Program-made: the position numbers and the translations under genes
Shown: positions 53,682 to 62,941 of the stretch, one piece after another
Layout of the letters: every line of letters begins with the position of its first letter
How positions within the stretch are numbered: position 1 is the stretch's first letter
The notes under the pieces: generated by a model
Told to the model about the DNA's origin: nothing
What the model saw: the letters and a program-made list of their open reading frames with translations, nothing else
Databases searched by the model: none
NCBI RefSeq assembly: GCF_900111825.1
Contig: NZ_FOJM01000008.1
Location: 1-64,000, forward strand
Reading direction: 5' to 3'
Length of the DNA: 64,000 nt
Origin: Pedobacter suwonensis
GTDB taxonomy: Bacteria > Bacteroidota > Bacteroidia > Sphingobacteriales > Sphingobacteriaceae

Positions 53682-54929
53682 ATGTTAGCCAAATATAACC
53701 CTGGTGTAATAATCTGTTTACGTAAACTGACCATTTGCACACTGCTTGTATTGCTCACATTTTCCGGGCATGGCCAGGAGTTCCTCTTTAATAGAAAAAG
53801 GCAAAAACAGTCAATTTCTTTTAAGTGTATTAAGAACCTGATGGTTATTCCGGTGTTTGTAAACGGAAACGGGCCCTACGATTTTGTGCTCGATACTGGC
53901 GTTGGTCCCATGATTATTACCGATCCATCTATTATCGATTCCTTGAATTTTGGTAAACTCCGTAAAATTAAAGTTCTTGGCCTTGGCATTGAAAGCGTTG
54001 ATGCTTATGTTTCTCAAAGTCTTAATGTTAAAGTAGGCAGCGCCAGCATCAAATATATACCAGCGGCGGTGTTAAAAGAAGATTTGTTTAACCTGTCAGG
54101 ACATTTAGGACTGAAAATTTATGGCTTGCTGGGATATAGCTTTTTTAACAGTTTTATTGTTGATATCAGATACAGTGAAAACAGGCTGATTATCTACGAT
54201 CGGGACACCAGGATTAAATACCGGGGAAAAAAAATCCCAATCGAAATTGAGAACCAGAAGCCTTACATATTTGCTACCATTGATGTGCCTAATGGTAAAA
54301 CTGTTGAAGCGAGGTTTTTGATAGATACCGGGGCCAGCCATGCTTTATCGCTCGAAATGCTGAATGGAACAGGATTCCCTCTGCCTGAGAAAAAAATCAA
54401 AGCTAATTTGGGAATGAGTTTAAGCGGGCTGATTAAGGGATATGTTGGCCGTATAAAGAGATTCAATATTGGAGGATATGTTTTCAAAGACGTCGTTTCG
54501 GGATTTCCTGATTTTGCGAGCATTGCAGATAAAATTGATCTATCTAAACGGAATGGCAATTTAGGCGCCGATTTACTCCGGAAATTTAACATTCAGTTTA
54601 ATTATCAGGATGGTTTTATTTATGTTAAACCCAATGGATTCAGAAAAGTGCCTTTCGAACATGATATGGTGGGTATGGTGTTATATCTCGACCAGCAGAC
54701 ATATAAAAGAGTATTGATTGGTGAAATAGACGAAAATAGCCCGGCAGAAAAGGCCGGTTTACAGCCTAATGATGAAATTATCGGCGTAAACTTTAAAAGC
54801 ATGGATGCCTATTCTTTAAATGATCTTACTGAAATGTTTAAATCGAAAGCAGACAGAGCCATCATTCTCGAAATTTTCAGGGATAATCAAACCTATTTTA
54901 AAGTAGTTAAACTCGAAAAGAGAATTTGA
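53682..54929 (+). CDS. Exported aspartyl protease with PDZ domain
   Basis: A 415-residue protein with an N-terminal hydrophobic segment (about 8-31). It has two retropepsin-like halves with FVLDTGVG (Asp71) and FLIDTGAS (about 214), followed by a PDZ domain (about 325-410; ENSPAEKAGLQPNDEIIGVN). Paired DTG sites let a single chain act as an aspartyl protease in the periplasm; targets unknown. It is followed by a large metalloprotease gene. Confidence 0.88.
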   Translation: MLAKYNPGVIICLRKLTICTLLVLLTFSGHGQEFLFNRKRQKQSISFKCIKNLMVIPVFVNGNGPYDFVLDTGVGPMIITDPSIIDSLNFGKLRKIKVLGLGIESVDAYVSQSLNVKVGSASIKYIPAAVLKEDLFNLSGHLGLKIYGLLGYSFFNSFIVDIRYSENRLIIYDRDTRIKYRGKKIPIEIENQKPYIFATIDVPNGKTVEARFLIDTGASHALSLEMLNGTGFPLPEKKIKANLGMSLSGLIKGYVGRIKRFNIGGYVFKDVVSGFPDFASIADKIDLSKRNGNLGADLLRKFNIQFNYQDGFIYVKPNGFRKVPFEHDMVGMVLYLDQQTYKRVLIGEIDENSPAEKAGLQPNDEIIGVNFKSMDAYSLNDLTEMFKSKADRAIILEIFRDNQTYFKVVKLEKRI

Positions 54930-55020
54930 TAAGCGTAATTTTACAGTTACAAATGGTTTGTCGTGTAACAAGGTTTTAACTTTAACCTCTTATTGCCAAG
55001 CAAACTAACTTTATATACAC

Positions 55021-57537
55021 ATGAATAAAAATCTTAAGGTACTTGCCCTTGCAGGTATCGTAGCACTTGGCATAGCCGGAACCAGTCCGGTATATGCCCA
55101 GAAAAAATCCAAAACAACTAAAGGAAGCACTCCAACAACTCCAACGGCAGCTCCCGCGGCAGCACAAAAAAAAGAAGGCATTAAACCATTTGCTGAAGTA
55201 ATTACTGCAAAGGCGAGAACAACAAACGGTTTATTTAAAACACATAAAGTTGATGATAAATGGTATTTTGAGATACCGGATTCAATGATTAACCGCGAAA
55301 TGCTCGTAGTTACCCGTTTGGCAAAAGCGCCTGCAGGAGTAAAAGTGGGTAACCAGCAATATGGTGGGGAAGAATTAAACGAGCAGGTATGGAAATGGGA
55401 GCGTAGAGGTAAACAGGTTTACATTCGGGTACCTAGCTATTCAACCAAAGCTGATCAGAACAGTGATATGTACGAATCAGTGCAAAACTCTAATCTTGCA
55501 CAGATTTTGGCAAGCTTTGAAATTAAAGCCTATAACAAAGACACAACAGGCGTTGTGATTGATGTTACCGATTTTTATAACGGTGATATTATGGCCATCG
55601 GCGCTACGGATCAAATCCGTAAAGCATACAAAGTTACGATGTATGATGGATCGCGCTCTTATATTGATACGATAAAAACTTTTCCTATTAATGTGGAAGT
55701 AAAAACAGCCAAAACTTACCGTGCAGCGGAATCTCCTACTGATAGCAGTAATGGAGCTGTTACTTTCGAGTTTAATACATCGATGTTATTATTGCCAAAA
55801 ACGCCTGTGAAAGCCAGGATAATGGATAGCAGGGTTGGTTATTTTGGTCAATCTCAAATCGATTACGGAAGCAATGCACAAAAAGCAGAACGTACAGCCT
55901 ACATTCACCGCTGGAATTTAGTTCCAAAGGATACAAATGCCTATAAACGGGGCGAATTGGTAGAACCGGTAAAACCGATCATCATTTATATCGACCCTGC
56001 AACGCCAAAAAAATGGGTGCCGTTTTTGATCCAGGGAATTAACGATTGGCAGGTAGCGTTCGAAGCTGCTGGTTTCAAAAATGCCATTATCGGTAAAGAA
56101 GCGCCGACACCGCAACAAGACCCTCAGTTTAGTGTAGAAGACTCCAGGTACTCGGTAGTCCGTTATTTTGCCTCAGATATTGCAAATGCTTACGGCCCGC
56201 ACATTAGCGATCCCCGTACCGGACAAATTTTAGAAACGCATATTGGTTGGTACCATAACGTAATGAACCTGTTGCGTAACTGGTATTTTGTACAAACAGC
56301 AGCCATTAATCCTGAAGTGCGTAAAGCACAATTTACCGATGCACAGATGGGCGAGCTGATCCGTTTTGTATCATCACACGAAATTGGACATACTTTAGGC
56401 TTGCCACATAATTTTGGCTCAAGTTATGCTTATCCTGTTGATTCCTTACGTTCAAAAACATTTACCGATAAGCATGGTACCGCGCCATCAATCATGGATT
56501 ATGCACGTTTTAACTACATCGCTCAGCCTGGTGATGGTGTAACCAAACTTCACCCTCAAATAGGAGAATACGATAAATGGTCTATAAAATGGGGTTATTC
56601 CTGGATTCCCGGCAACAAAACCGCAGAGCAGGAAAAGGAAGTTTTAGACCAGTGGACATTGAAAAATGCAGGTAATCCTTTATATTTCTACGGCCGCCAG
56701 GGCACCTCATTAGATCCGCGTTTGCAAAGCGAGGATTTGGGCGACAATGCCATGAAAGCCAGTACTTATGGCATTGCTAATTTAAAACGCATTCTTCCAA
56801 ATGTTGAAAAGTGGACCTATCAAAAAGGAAAAGATTACAGCGATTTAAAAGAAATATATACCGAAATTGTTGGCCAGTTTAACCGTTACATGGGGCATGT
56901 AGCAACCAATGTTGGTGGTTTAAGCGAAAACTTTAAAACTTACGACCAAAAAGGACCGGTTTATGCCTATTTACCTAAGTCAAAACAAAAAGAAGCTGTT
57001 ACTTTTTTTAACCAGCAGTTATTTAATACGCCGCTTTGGTTAATCAGCAATGATCAGTTAAGTAAATTTGATAATGGTGTATTGTTAAACCGCATTAAAG
57101 GCGTTCAAACAAATACTTTAGGTAATTTACTATCAGCATCCCGTATTGCCCGCTTGTTAGATAATGAGACTAAAAATGGCAAAGCTAAAGCATATACCTT
57201 GCCTGAATTATTTACAGACTTAAGGTCATCCGTTTTTGTACCTGGAAGAGCAGATGCATTTAAACGTAATTTACAACGTGCCTACGTAGACCGTTTGCAG
57301 GATCTGATGACTAAAGAGAATGAACTTCCGGTTGGCTTCCCTGTAGATTATGCTGCAAGTTATGGTTTAACGCCAATCAATGTTGGCTTATCTGATATCA
57401 GGCCATTGGTTCGTGCGGAATTGAAAACCCTATTGGCCACCACAAAGGCCAGGGCTGCTGCCGGTGATGCCACTACCAAAGCACATTATGAAGATTTAAA
57501 TATCAGAATTAAAGATATTTTAGATCCGAAGAAATAA
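55021..57537 (+). CDS. Exported zinc metalloprotease (DUF5117/DUF4953 type)
   Basis: An 838-residue protein with a signal peptide (MNKNLKVLALAGIVALGIAG...). It has an N-terminal DUF5117-like part, a central metzincin site HEIGHTLGLPH (His453, Glu454, third His at 463) with PSIMDYARFNY as the Met-turn region, and a C-terminal DUF4953-like helical part. Such proteins are common in Bacteroidota; their substrate is not known. A perfect terminator lies 54 nt after the stop. Confidence 0.88.
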   Translation: MNKNLKVLALAGIVALGIAGTSPVYAQKKSKTTKGSTPTTPTAAPAAAQKKEGIKPFAEVITAKARTTNGLFKTHKVDDKWYFEIPDSMINREMLVVTRLAKAPAGVKVGNQQYGGEELNEQVWKWERRGKQVYIRVPSYSTKADQNSDMYESVQNSNLAQILASFEIKAYNKDTTGVVIDVTDFYNGDIMAIGATDQIRKAYKVTMYDGSRSYIDTIKTFPINVEVKTAKTYRAAESPTDSSNGAVTFEFNTSMLLLPKTPVKARIMDSRVGYFGQSQIDYGSNAQKAERTAYIHRWNLVPKDTNAYKRGELVEPVKPIIIYIDPATPKKWVPFLIQGINDWQVAFEAAGFKNAIIGKEAPTPQQDPQFSVEDSRYSVVRYFASDIANAYGPHISDPRTGQILETHIGWYHNVMNLLRNWYFVQTAAINPEVRKAQFTDAQMGELIRFVSSHEIGHTLGLPHNFGSSYAYPVDSLRSKTFTDKHGTAPSIMDYARFNYIAQPGDGVTKLHPQIGEYDKWSIKWGYSWIPGNKTAEQEKEVLDQWTLKNAGNPLYFYGRQGTSLDPRLQSEDLGDNAMKASTYGIANLKRILPNVEKWTYQKGKDYSDLKEIYTEIVGQFNRYMGHVATNVGGLSENFKTYDQKGPVYAYLPKSKQKEAVTFFNQQLFNTPLWLISNDQLSKFDNGVLLNRIKGVQTNTLGNLLSASRIARLLDNETKNGKAKAYTLPELFTDLRSSVFVPGRADAFKRNLQRAYVDRLQDLMTKENELPVGFPVDYAASYGLTPINVGLSDIRPLVRAELKTLLATTKARAAAGDATTKAHYEDLNIRIKDILDPKK

Positions 57538-57591
57538 ATAATTGCATGGTTGAATGTAGCCATGCATTCAATGATTATTTTGCGTTAGCTA

Positions 57592-57622
57592 AACCTCGCA
57601 GGTTTCAAAAACCTGCGAGGTT
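57592..57622 (+). terminator. Terminator of the metalloprotease gene
   Basis: AACCTCGCAGGTTT (57592-57605) pairs perfectly with AAACCTGCGAGGTT (57609-57622) around a 3-nt loop, followed by TTTT. Confidence 0.95.
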
Positions 57623-57663
57623 TTTTAATGACAAGTTTTTTAATTTTATCCTAAAACAAGGTT

Positions 57664-58539
57664 ATGTTTAAAAAGATATTTTTTTCCGTTGCATTATTTA
57701 CTTTAAGTTTCTCATCCTTTGGCCAAAATGCCGATTCCATTACCGTTGTTAAAACCAAATGGCATAAAAGCAGAATCGCCCGGCAGGTGGTTTTATTCAG
57801 ACATCATTTTGATCATAAAAATCTTTTTGCGGCAAACCAGAATATTTCATTTTTAGAAATTAAAAATACAGGTCGCAGGGCCGTTTTTGCTATCGGGGCA
57901 GAAGAAAGAGAGTTGCTTACCACCAGCAATTTTGGGTTAAGGGATAAGGCAATAGCAGCGATAAACGGCAATTTTTTCGATGTAAAAAACGGAGGTGCTG
58001 TAGATTTTGTCCGTGTTAACGGAAAAACCATCAACACAAACCACTTAGATAAGAATGGTAATAGGGCCAGGCATCAGGAAGCAGCAGTTGTAATTGAAAA
58101 TGGAAAAATTTCGATTAAAAAGTGGGATAGGACAACAGACTGGGAAACAAAACTGACCGCCAATGATATGATGTTGAACGGACCTTTACTAACTTTAAAC
58201 GATATTGATGAAACCTTGGATACGACCAGTTTCAGTCGTTTGCGTCATCCGCGTAGCTGCCTTGGGATAAAGCCAAACGGGCGGGTGATTTTGTTGACCG
58301 TTGATGGAAGAAATGATCATGCTGCGGGCATGAATTTGTTCGAACTAACCAAACTGATGCGTTGGCTAGGCTGTACAAGTGCCCTAAATTTTGATGGTGG
58401 TGGTTCAACTACCTTGTGGGTTAATGGAATGCCTGATCATGGAGTGATTAATTATCCAACCGATAATAAAAAATGGGATCATGAAGGGCAACGTAAGGTT
58501 GCCAATGTCATCCTGGTGAAAAAACAGGGCAATAGATAA
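57664..58539 (+). CDS. Exported NAGPA-type phosphodiester glycosidase
   Basis: A 291-residue protein with a signal peptide (MFKKIFFSVALFTLSFSSFGQ) and a phosphodiester glycosidase (NAGPA/DUF2233) domain: INGNFFDVKNGG near 100-111, RHPRSCLGI near 195-203 and ALNFDGGGSTTLW near 241-253 are its typical landmarks. The fold removes N-acetylglucosamine from phosphodiester-linked glycans. Substrate here unknown. Confidence 0.9.
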   Translation: MFKKIFFSVALFTLSFSSFGQNADSITVVKTKWHKSRIARQVVLFRHHFDHKNLFAANQNISFLEIKNTGRRAVFAIGAEERELLTTSNFGLRDKAIAAINGNFFDVKNGGAVDFVRVNGKTINTNHLDKNGNRARHQEAAVVIENGKISIKKWDRTTDWETKLTANDMMLNGPLLTLNDIDETLDTTSFSRLRHPRSCLGIKPNGRVILLTVDGRNDHAAGMNLFELTKLMRWLGCTSALNFDGGGSTTLWVNGMPDHGVINYPTDNKKWDHEGQRKVANVILVKKQGNR

Positions 58540-58609
58540 CGTTGCCCTTCTGATAATGCTGTTCGCCTCTGGTTAAAAAAACCTATTTTAGCTCAATATT
58601 TTCGTCGAC

Positions 58610-59527
58610 ATGTTTAAAAATACCATATACCCTATCTTTTTTGTACTGATGATTTCTGCCTGTAATTATGGCGCTAAAACCAGCAATCCAACCTTAAGGG
58701 ATTTTACTTTCGAACCTGTAAAGGGCATTCGTTATGTTGAAGTAAAGCGGCGTTTTAAAGATGGATATTCTTTCAATCGGGAAGGTTTTATGCAAAAGCC
58801 ATCATGGATTATTGAAGTGGTAAAAGAAGACACGATGGCTGCATGGAGCCCACAGAAAAAAAGGATGCAGAATTTTTACCTGCAGTACGACCACGCCAAT
58901 GTATATAATTTCGCAGCAGAATTTTTTAAAGTGAAGCACATCAGTAAAGACAGTTTGGTTTTTCAAAGAATACAGGTAGACGGAAAGGTGATTGCCACGG
59001 ATGTCCGTTCCGATGTAAACATGACTTTTTACGCTCGGGATTATATAAAAAATAAATTAAAAACGAAAGCCGAAGAACTGCAAAAACCGAGCAAAGCCGA
59101 CACCGCTTTTATAGAGAAACGTTCGGCCGAAGTTAATGCCAGTAGTGACAGGGCTTTTGCCGCAACAAATCCGGTTCAGTTTATCCCTAAAAGCAAAATT
59201 GCAAGGGTTGAAAAAATCAGTACGGTAGACCGGACGAATAACAGAACCGAGGCTTACGATTACATGTTTCCACAATATATTATCAGGATAGATCGCGCTT
59301 ATAAGGATTTTGCTTACCAGGTTTCGGCTATTGTTGATTTTCAGGGAGGAATACATGTAAAAACGGTTTATAACGTGCTTCCTGAAAATGCTGAAGCTAA
59401 AAAAAAGGTAGCGCAGGGAATAGCCGATATCTATGTCAGAAACCTTTTTAATGTTGCTCCGGGAACAACATTGGAGATTCCGCATAATAGCGAAATTACT
59501 TTGACCATGATTGGGAAAGCAAAATAA
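58610..59527 (+). CDS. Lipoprotein of unknown function
   Basis: A 305-residue protein with a lipoprotein signal (MFKNTIYPIFFVLMISAC, acylated Cys18). The rest is soluble, with a charged helical middle (about 145-180) and beta-rich ends. I recognise no family. It follows the NAGPA gene by 70 nt and may share its transcript. Confidence 0.7.
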   Translation: MFKNTIYPIFFVLMISACNYGAKTSNPTLRDFTFEPVKGIRYVEVKRRFKDGYSFNREGFMQKPSWIIEVVKEDTMAAWSPQKKRMQNFYLQYDHANVYNFAAEFFKVKHISKDSLVFQRIQVDGKVIATDVRSDVNMTFYARDYIKNKLKTKAEELQKPSKADTAFIEKRSAEVNASSDRAFAATNPVQFIPKSKIARVEKISTVDRTNNRTEAYDYMFPQYIIRIDRAYKDFAYQVSAIVDFQGGIHVKTVYNVLPENAEAKKKVAQGIADIYVRNLFNVAPGTTLEIPHNSEITLTMIGKAK

Positions 59528-59586
59528 AAGGCCTTAGTAATCTGTTGTTTACAAAAAATTAATGTTAAAAAATGTTAAGATTTTAT

Positions 59587-59616
59587 TTTGATTTTAAAAA
59601 TTAAAACTTACCTTGC
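59587..59616 (+). promoter_or_regulatory. Probable promoter of the cold-shock gene
   Basis: TTTG (59587-59590), 18 bp, then TACCTTGC (59609-59616), one base off TAnnTTTG. The leader would be about 20-27 nt, AT-rich. Confidence 0.5.
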
Positions 59617-59642
59617 ATACTTAATTTTTAATATTTAATACA

Positions 59643-59834
59643 ATGCAAGAAGGCACAGTAAAATTCTTCAATGTAACTAAAGGTTTTGGCTTTATCATCC
59701 CTGCGAATGGCGATAGCGAAATTTTTGTTCATTCAACAGGTCTTATCGACGAAATCCGTGAAAACGACAAAGTACAATACGAAGTTGCCAACGGTAAAAA
59801 AGGCTTAAATGCCGTTAATGTGAAAGTAATTTAA
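59643..59834 (+). CDS. Cold-shock-domain RNA-binding protein (CspA family)
   Basis: A 63-residue OB-fold protein with RNP1 GFGFI and RNP2 IFVH: an RNA chaperone that melts structures at low temperature. It starts MQEGTVKFFNVTKGFGF; Asn-Val-Thr replaces the common Asn-Xaa-Xaa-Lys pattern. It is a single gene bounded by its own promoter and terminator. Confidence 0.95.
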   Translation: MQEGTVKFFNVTKGFGFIIPANGDSEIFVHSTGLIDEIRENDKVQYEVANGKKGLNAVNVKVI

Positions 59835-59857
59835 TTTATTTATCATATTTACACATG

Positions 59858-59889
59858 AGGCTGCTTTCTTGCGATGGCGGCCTTTTTTA
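59858..59889 (+). terminator. Terminator of the cold-shock gene
   Basis: AGGCTGC (59858-59864) pairs with GCGGCCT (59877-59883) with one G-T pair, followed by a run of T. The apparent ATG at 59874 lies within the loop, so it is not a start codon. Confidence 0.85.
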
Positions 59890-59921
59890 TTTCATTTTTA
59901 CGCGGATTCATAGTGTACCCA

Positions 59922-60449
59922 ATGAACCATTACTTTATTGTTCCTGGCCTGGGTAATTCAGGCCCCGATCATTGGCAGACGCATTTTGAAAAATCCGGAG
60001 ATCATTTTATCCGTATTAATCAATTGGAATGGGATAAACCGGCCAGTAGAGAGTGGATTGAAACGATTGAACAGGCACTTGTTGGCTATGATTTGGACAA
60101 TGTAATTTTAATTGGTCATAGTTTAGGTTGCACAGCAATTGCAAATTGGGCAAAGGAATACCAAAAGAAGATAAAAGGTGCCTTATTGGTTGCGCCCAGC
60201 GATTTGGAAGCGCCGCGTTATACTTTTGATACAGTCGGTTTTGATCATGTACCTTTAGCTAAAATCAATTTTAAAAGTATTGTTGTAGCCAGTTCAAATG
60301 ATGAGTGGGTAACATTAGAAAGAGCTGGGTTTTTTGCCGAAAATTGGGGCAGTGAATTTATCAATATTGGTAATGCCGGACATATTAATGCTGCCTCTGG
60401 ATTTGGAGAATGGCCAACGGGATTGGAGATTTTGAAAACTTTGGGTTAA
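59922..60449 (+). CDS. RBBP9/YdeN-like alpha/beta hydrolase
   Basis: A 175-residue hydrolase of the RBBP9/YdeN group. Signature GNSGPDHWQ near the N-terminus, nucleophile elbow GHSLGCTA (Ser near 65), catalytic Asp in SSNDEWV near 125 and His in GNAGHINA near 153. Substrate unknown. Start at 59922, not 59874, because the latter is inside the terminator hairpin. Confidence 0.9.
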   Translation: MNHYFIVPGLGNSGPDHWQTHFEKSGDHFIRINQLEWDKPASREWIETIEQALVGYDLDNVILIGHSLGCTAIANWAKEYQKKIKGALLVAPSDLEAPRYTFDTVGFDHVPLAKINFKSIVVASSNDEWVTLERAGFFAENWGSEFINIGNAGHINAASGFGEWPTGLEILKTLG

Positions 60450-60546
60450 CATTTAACTTGATGAGTTCCCTCATATTCCGCGAAAGGTGCGATGGCCATA
60501 GGCCTGCGTAAATCATTCTGATCTGCGGGAACGCTGTAAAGCTATC

Positions 60547-61029
60547 TTACTTCTGAGCAACTTTTTTCCTTAAAAACTGATCAAGGAATACCAGTCCTAC
60601 CACCAGATCAAAAAATAGAAAGCTATACAGTACAGTTGGCGTAATATATTGATCTACCCTAAAGTTTAAATTAGTATTAAATCCAAATTTGGGCATACTT
60701 AGCGTAGAGTTGTAAATTACATACCCCAATAGGGATAGCAATGATAGGACGAAAAAGCCGCCAATACAGTAAATTATCTTTTTATCCACCTTGGTTTTCA
60801 TGGCTACGGGTGCCGGCGCCAGGGCAATACTTTCCATCACATTTCTGGTAAAAGACATGGAAGGCTCATCAAGATCGAGTGCATTAAAAGCCGAATTAAG
60901 TTCTCGCAGCTCCTCATACTGCGCCTTAATCCCGGCATTGGATTCAATTTTCTCTTCAATGGCTTTTTTTGAAGATTCGTTGAGCTTCCCATCAATATAA
61001 TCCCAAAGCTGTTGTTCTATCGTATTCAT
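60547..61029 (-). CDS. Anti-sigma-factor-like membrane protein
   Basis: A 160-residue protein. The N-terminus MNTIEQQLWDYIDGKLNESS followed by a helical part up to about 65 resembles the zinc-less anti-sigma domain in ECF partners. Two hydrophobic helices follow (about 85-107 and 133-152). Its start overlaps the sigma-factor stop by 4 nt, so it is translated with it. The inner-membrane tether would hold the sigma factor. Confidence 0.72.
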   Translation of the reverse strand: MNTIEQQLWDYIDGKLNESSKKAIEEKIESNAGIKAQYEELRELNSAFNALDLDEPSMSFTRNVMESIALAPAPVAMKTKVDKKIIYCIGGFFVLSLLSLLGYVIYNSTLSMPKFGFNTNLNFRVDQYITPTVLYSFLFFDLVVGLVFLDQFLRKKVAQK

Positions 61030-61367
61030 AGTAACTCCTTTACTTCATCCTTTAACAAATATTGTAATTTTTCTTTAAGTCGCTGCCTGGCCCTATGCAA
61101 TTTTACCTTTATGGTATTGGGTTCCATGTGTAACGTTTCGCCAATTTCTTCCAAACTCTGTTCGCCCTTATAAAATAGTGTAATAATGGCGGCATCATCC
61201 GGTAAGAGCTGTGTAATGGCCATATTTAAAAAAGCATGGCTGTCTTGCTTCTCGTACCCATTTGCACTAAAGGCAGAGGTCTGATTTTCGAGTTGCAAAA
61301 CGGCGCTTTCATCATCTATTTTCAATACTTTTTGGATCAGCGCTAAATCTGTAGTGTTTTGCTCCAT
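61026..61367 (-). CDS. ECF-type sigma factor lacking region 2
   Basis: A 113-residue protein. The C-terminal about 65 residues are a complete sigma region 4 (LPDDAAIITLFYKGEQSLEE, then TLHMEPNTIKVKLHRARQRL). The first about 20 residues (MEQNTTDLALIQKVLKIDDESA) match the start of ECF sigma factors, but the about 75-80 residues of region 2 that should follow are absent; the frame passes directly to the linker (VLQLENQTSAFSAN). A normal ECF sigma is about 180-190 residues. It cannot recognise a -10/-7 element by itself. The frame is intact, so this is an internal deletion rather than a frameshift. Confidence 0.8.
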   Translation of the reverse strand: MEQNTTDLALIQKVLKIDDESAVLQLENQTSAFSANGYEKQDSHAFLNMAITQLLPDDAAIITLFYKGEQSLEEIGETLHMEPNTIKVKLHRARQRLKEKLQYLLKDEVKELL

Positions 61368-61800
61368 GTTTAGTAGTGAGACTACACAAAGGATGATCAG
61401 GTTACACGTGAAACATGATTAAAGAGATTTATATCTTTGGGTTGAGACAAATAATCAGAATAGTCTTTTTTTTATGGAAACGAAAGGGCAGTGTTTTATT
61501 GGGGATTGCAGCCCTGCTGTTCGCTGTAGCCCTCATTCTTCGGGGCTGCCGCTGCCATCAGGTTTAGGAACAGTGTTTCTGCACCTCGAAACCTCAAAAA
61601 TGAAATCCTGTCTTTGCCAATTAGCCCTGGGTGCAGCGGTACCCTGCAGGCTGAGGTACGAAGCCGAAGCGTACAAGCGGAACACGGGAATTACGTTATT
61701 TATTGCACAATCATTGCGCTCCAAAAAGATAATCATACGGTGAAACTTGGGAAATTTGTTTTTGCGCTTGCCAGATAAACTCCGGAAGTTGAGCTGTCTG
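61368..61800. repeat. Non-coding, GC-richer possible dispersed repeat
   Basis: The core, about 61480-61740, is more GC-rich than its surroundings and has repeated half-palindromic words (GGGGCTGCCGCTGCC, CAGCGGTACCCTGCAGGCTG). It ends TTGCGCTCCAAAAAGAT, similar to the end of the block near 4915. Apparent frames of 67 and 89 codons on the two strands are not protein-like. I infer a copy of a genome-wide repeat, which only a genome search can show. Confidence 0.45.
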
Positions 61801-62121
61801 CTAATGCGAGGCGAAAAATTTTAACCCGGCAATGGATCCAATAAGGGTGCAGATAAAAAATATCCGCCAAAAGGTTGCGGGTTCATTGAAGTATAAAATC
61901 CCGATGATGACCGTTCCTACAGCACCAATACCGGTCCAAACGGCGTAGGCTGTTCCCATGGGTAAAGTTTGGCTTGCTTTATTGAGCAATAAAAAACTTA
62001 AGGTTATACATACAAAAAAAGCTGCGCTCCATTTTATACTCGAAAAATTGTTCGATAATTTAAGGCAGGTAGTAAAGCCAACCTCAAAAAGGCCGGCAAT
62101 AATGAGAATTATCCAGTTCAT
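61801..62121 (-). CDS. SMR-family exporter (SugE/Gdx type)
   Basis: A 106-residue four-helix small multidrug resistance protein. The essential helix-1 Glu is in AGLFEVGFTTCLK (Glu13), and GTAYAVWTGIGAVGTV marks the SugE/Gdx (guanidinium exporter) branch rather than EmrE. Length is normal. It lies 64 nt downstream of a Crp/Fnr gene on the same strand. No guanidine riboswitch could be made out in the gap. Confidence 0.92.
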   Translation of the reverse strand: MNWIILIIAGLFEVGFTTCLKLSNNFSSIKWSAAFFVCITLSFLLLNKASQTLPMGTAYAVWTGIGAVGTVIIGILYFNEPATFWRIFFICTLIGSIAGLKFFASH

Positions 62122-62185
62122 GATAAATGTGTTTCTGCAAATTTAAGTCGCGTTGAGCAGGCAACATTTTACAAATGTTAAAAAA

Positions 62186-62752
62186 TCATTGATGTGTCGC
62201 CCTTATTCGGCTCAATGTCACCTGTGTTACACCCAGATAGGAAGCAATATGTTTTAAGGCCACTCTTTTAATCAGTTCGGGAGATTGTGCTGCAAATTCA
62301 TGGTAACGTAGTGCAGCACCTTTAAAAGCCCGGTCTATGAGTCTCCTTTCCGTTGCAATGAGTTCCTGTTCGGCAATTTTTCGGCCCCAATTGGCTATCT
62401 CGATGTTTTGCCTGTAGAGCATAAAGAGATCGGCAAGTTTAATCCTGATTAATGTGCTATTGGTTAAAAGTTCGATATTCTCATAACCGGGACTATTGTT
62501 AATATAACTGTTGAACGAAAAAAGAACCGAACCGCTTTCGCCAAACCAAAAGGTAATCTGTTGGTTTTCGCCATCACTATAGGCCCGGGCAATGCCACTT
62601 TGAAGTATATAAAAATATGGTTCTACTTTATCAGCATAAATGATTGTGGTACCTTTAGGATATTGTACACACGCCATGTGATGGCTGAGCTCGACCCAAG
62701 CATCATTACTTAAAGCGCTAAAAAGTGGTATATCTCTGAGCTGTTCAATCAA
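62186..62752 (-). CDS. Crp/Fnr-family transcriptional regulator
   Basis: A 188-residue regulator: N-terminal cyclic-nucleotide-binding-like barrel (about 15-115; YPKGTTIIYADKVEPYFYIL) and a C-terminal helix-turn-helix (LKHIASYLGVTQVTLSRIRA near 165-184). No Fe-S Cys set, so not an FNR-type oxygen sensor. It may control the SMR gene that follows. TATTTTTG box at 62770-62777. Confidence 0.88.
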   Translation of the reverse strand: MIEQLRDIPLFSALSNDAWVELSHHMACVQYPKGTTIIYADKVEPYFYILQSGIARAYSDGENQQITFWFGESGSVLFSFNSYINNSPGYENIELLTNSTLIRIKLADLFMLYRQNIEIANWGRKIAEQELIATERRLIDRAFKGAALRYHEFAAQSPELIKRVALKHIASYLGVTQVTLSRIRATHQ

Positions 62753-62769
62753 AATAAGAAGATTTATTA

Positions 62770-62777
62770 CAAAAATA
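62770..62777 (-). promoter_or_regulatory. -7 box of the Crp/Fnr gene
   Basis: Minus-strand TATTTTTG fits TAnnTTTG, 18 nt before the start codon. No TTG at the standard distance. Confidence 0.4.
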
Positions 62778-62941
62778 GAAATGTTTCTAAGTTTGCTGCC
62801 TTAGGTTTGGTAATAATAAAGATCTGCTGATTGACTATTTTTTAACCTATAGTGTAACCTGATTAAAAATCATGTAGTCATAATACACAGAACACGGTTC
62901 GGTTTAAATAATATCCTATTAACATATTAAAAATTATCATT

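Noticed and set aside
59057..59485. 142-codon minus-strand frame inside the unknown lipoprotein gene
   Set aside because: The plus-strand frame has a clear lipoprotein signal and fits the spacing of its neighbours.
61474..61743. Open frames of 89 (+) and 67 (-) codons in the GC-richer block
   Set aside because: Composition is not protein-like, both strands are open at once, and the block looks like a repeat.
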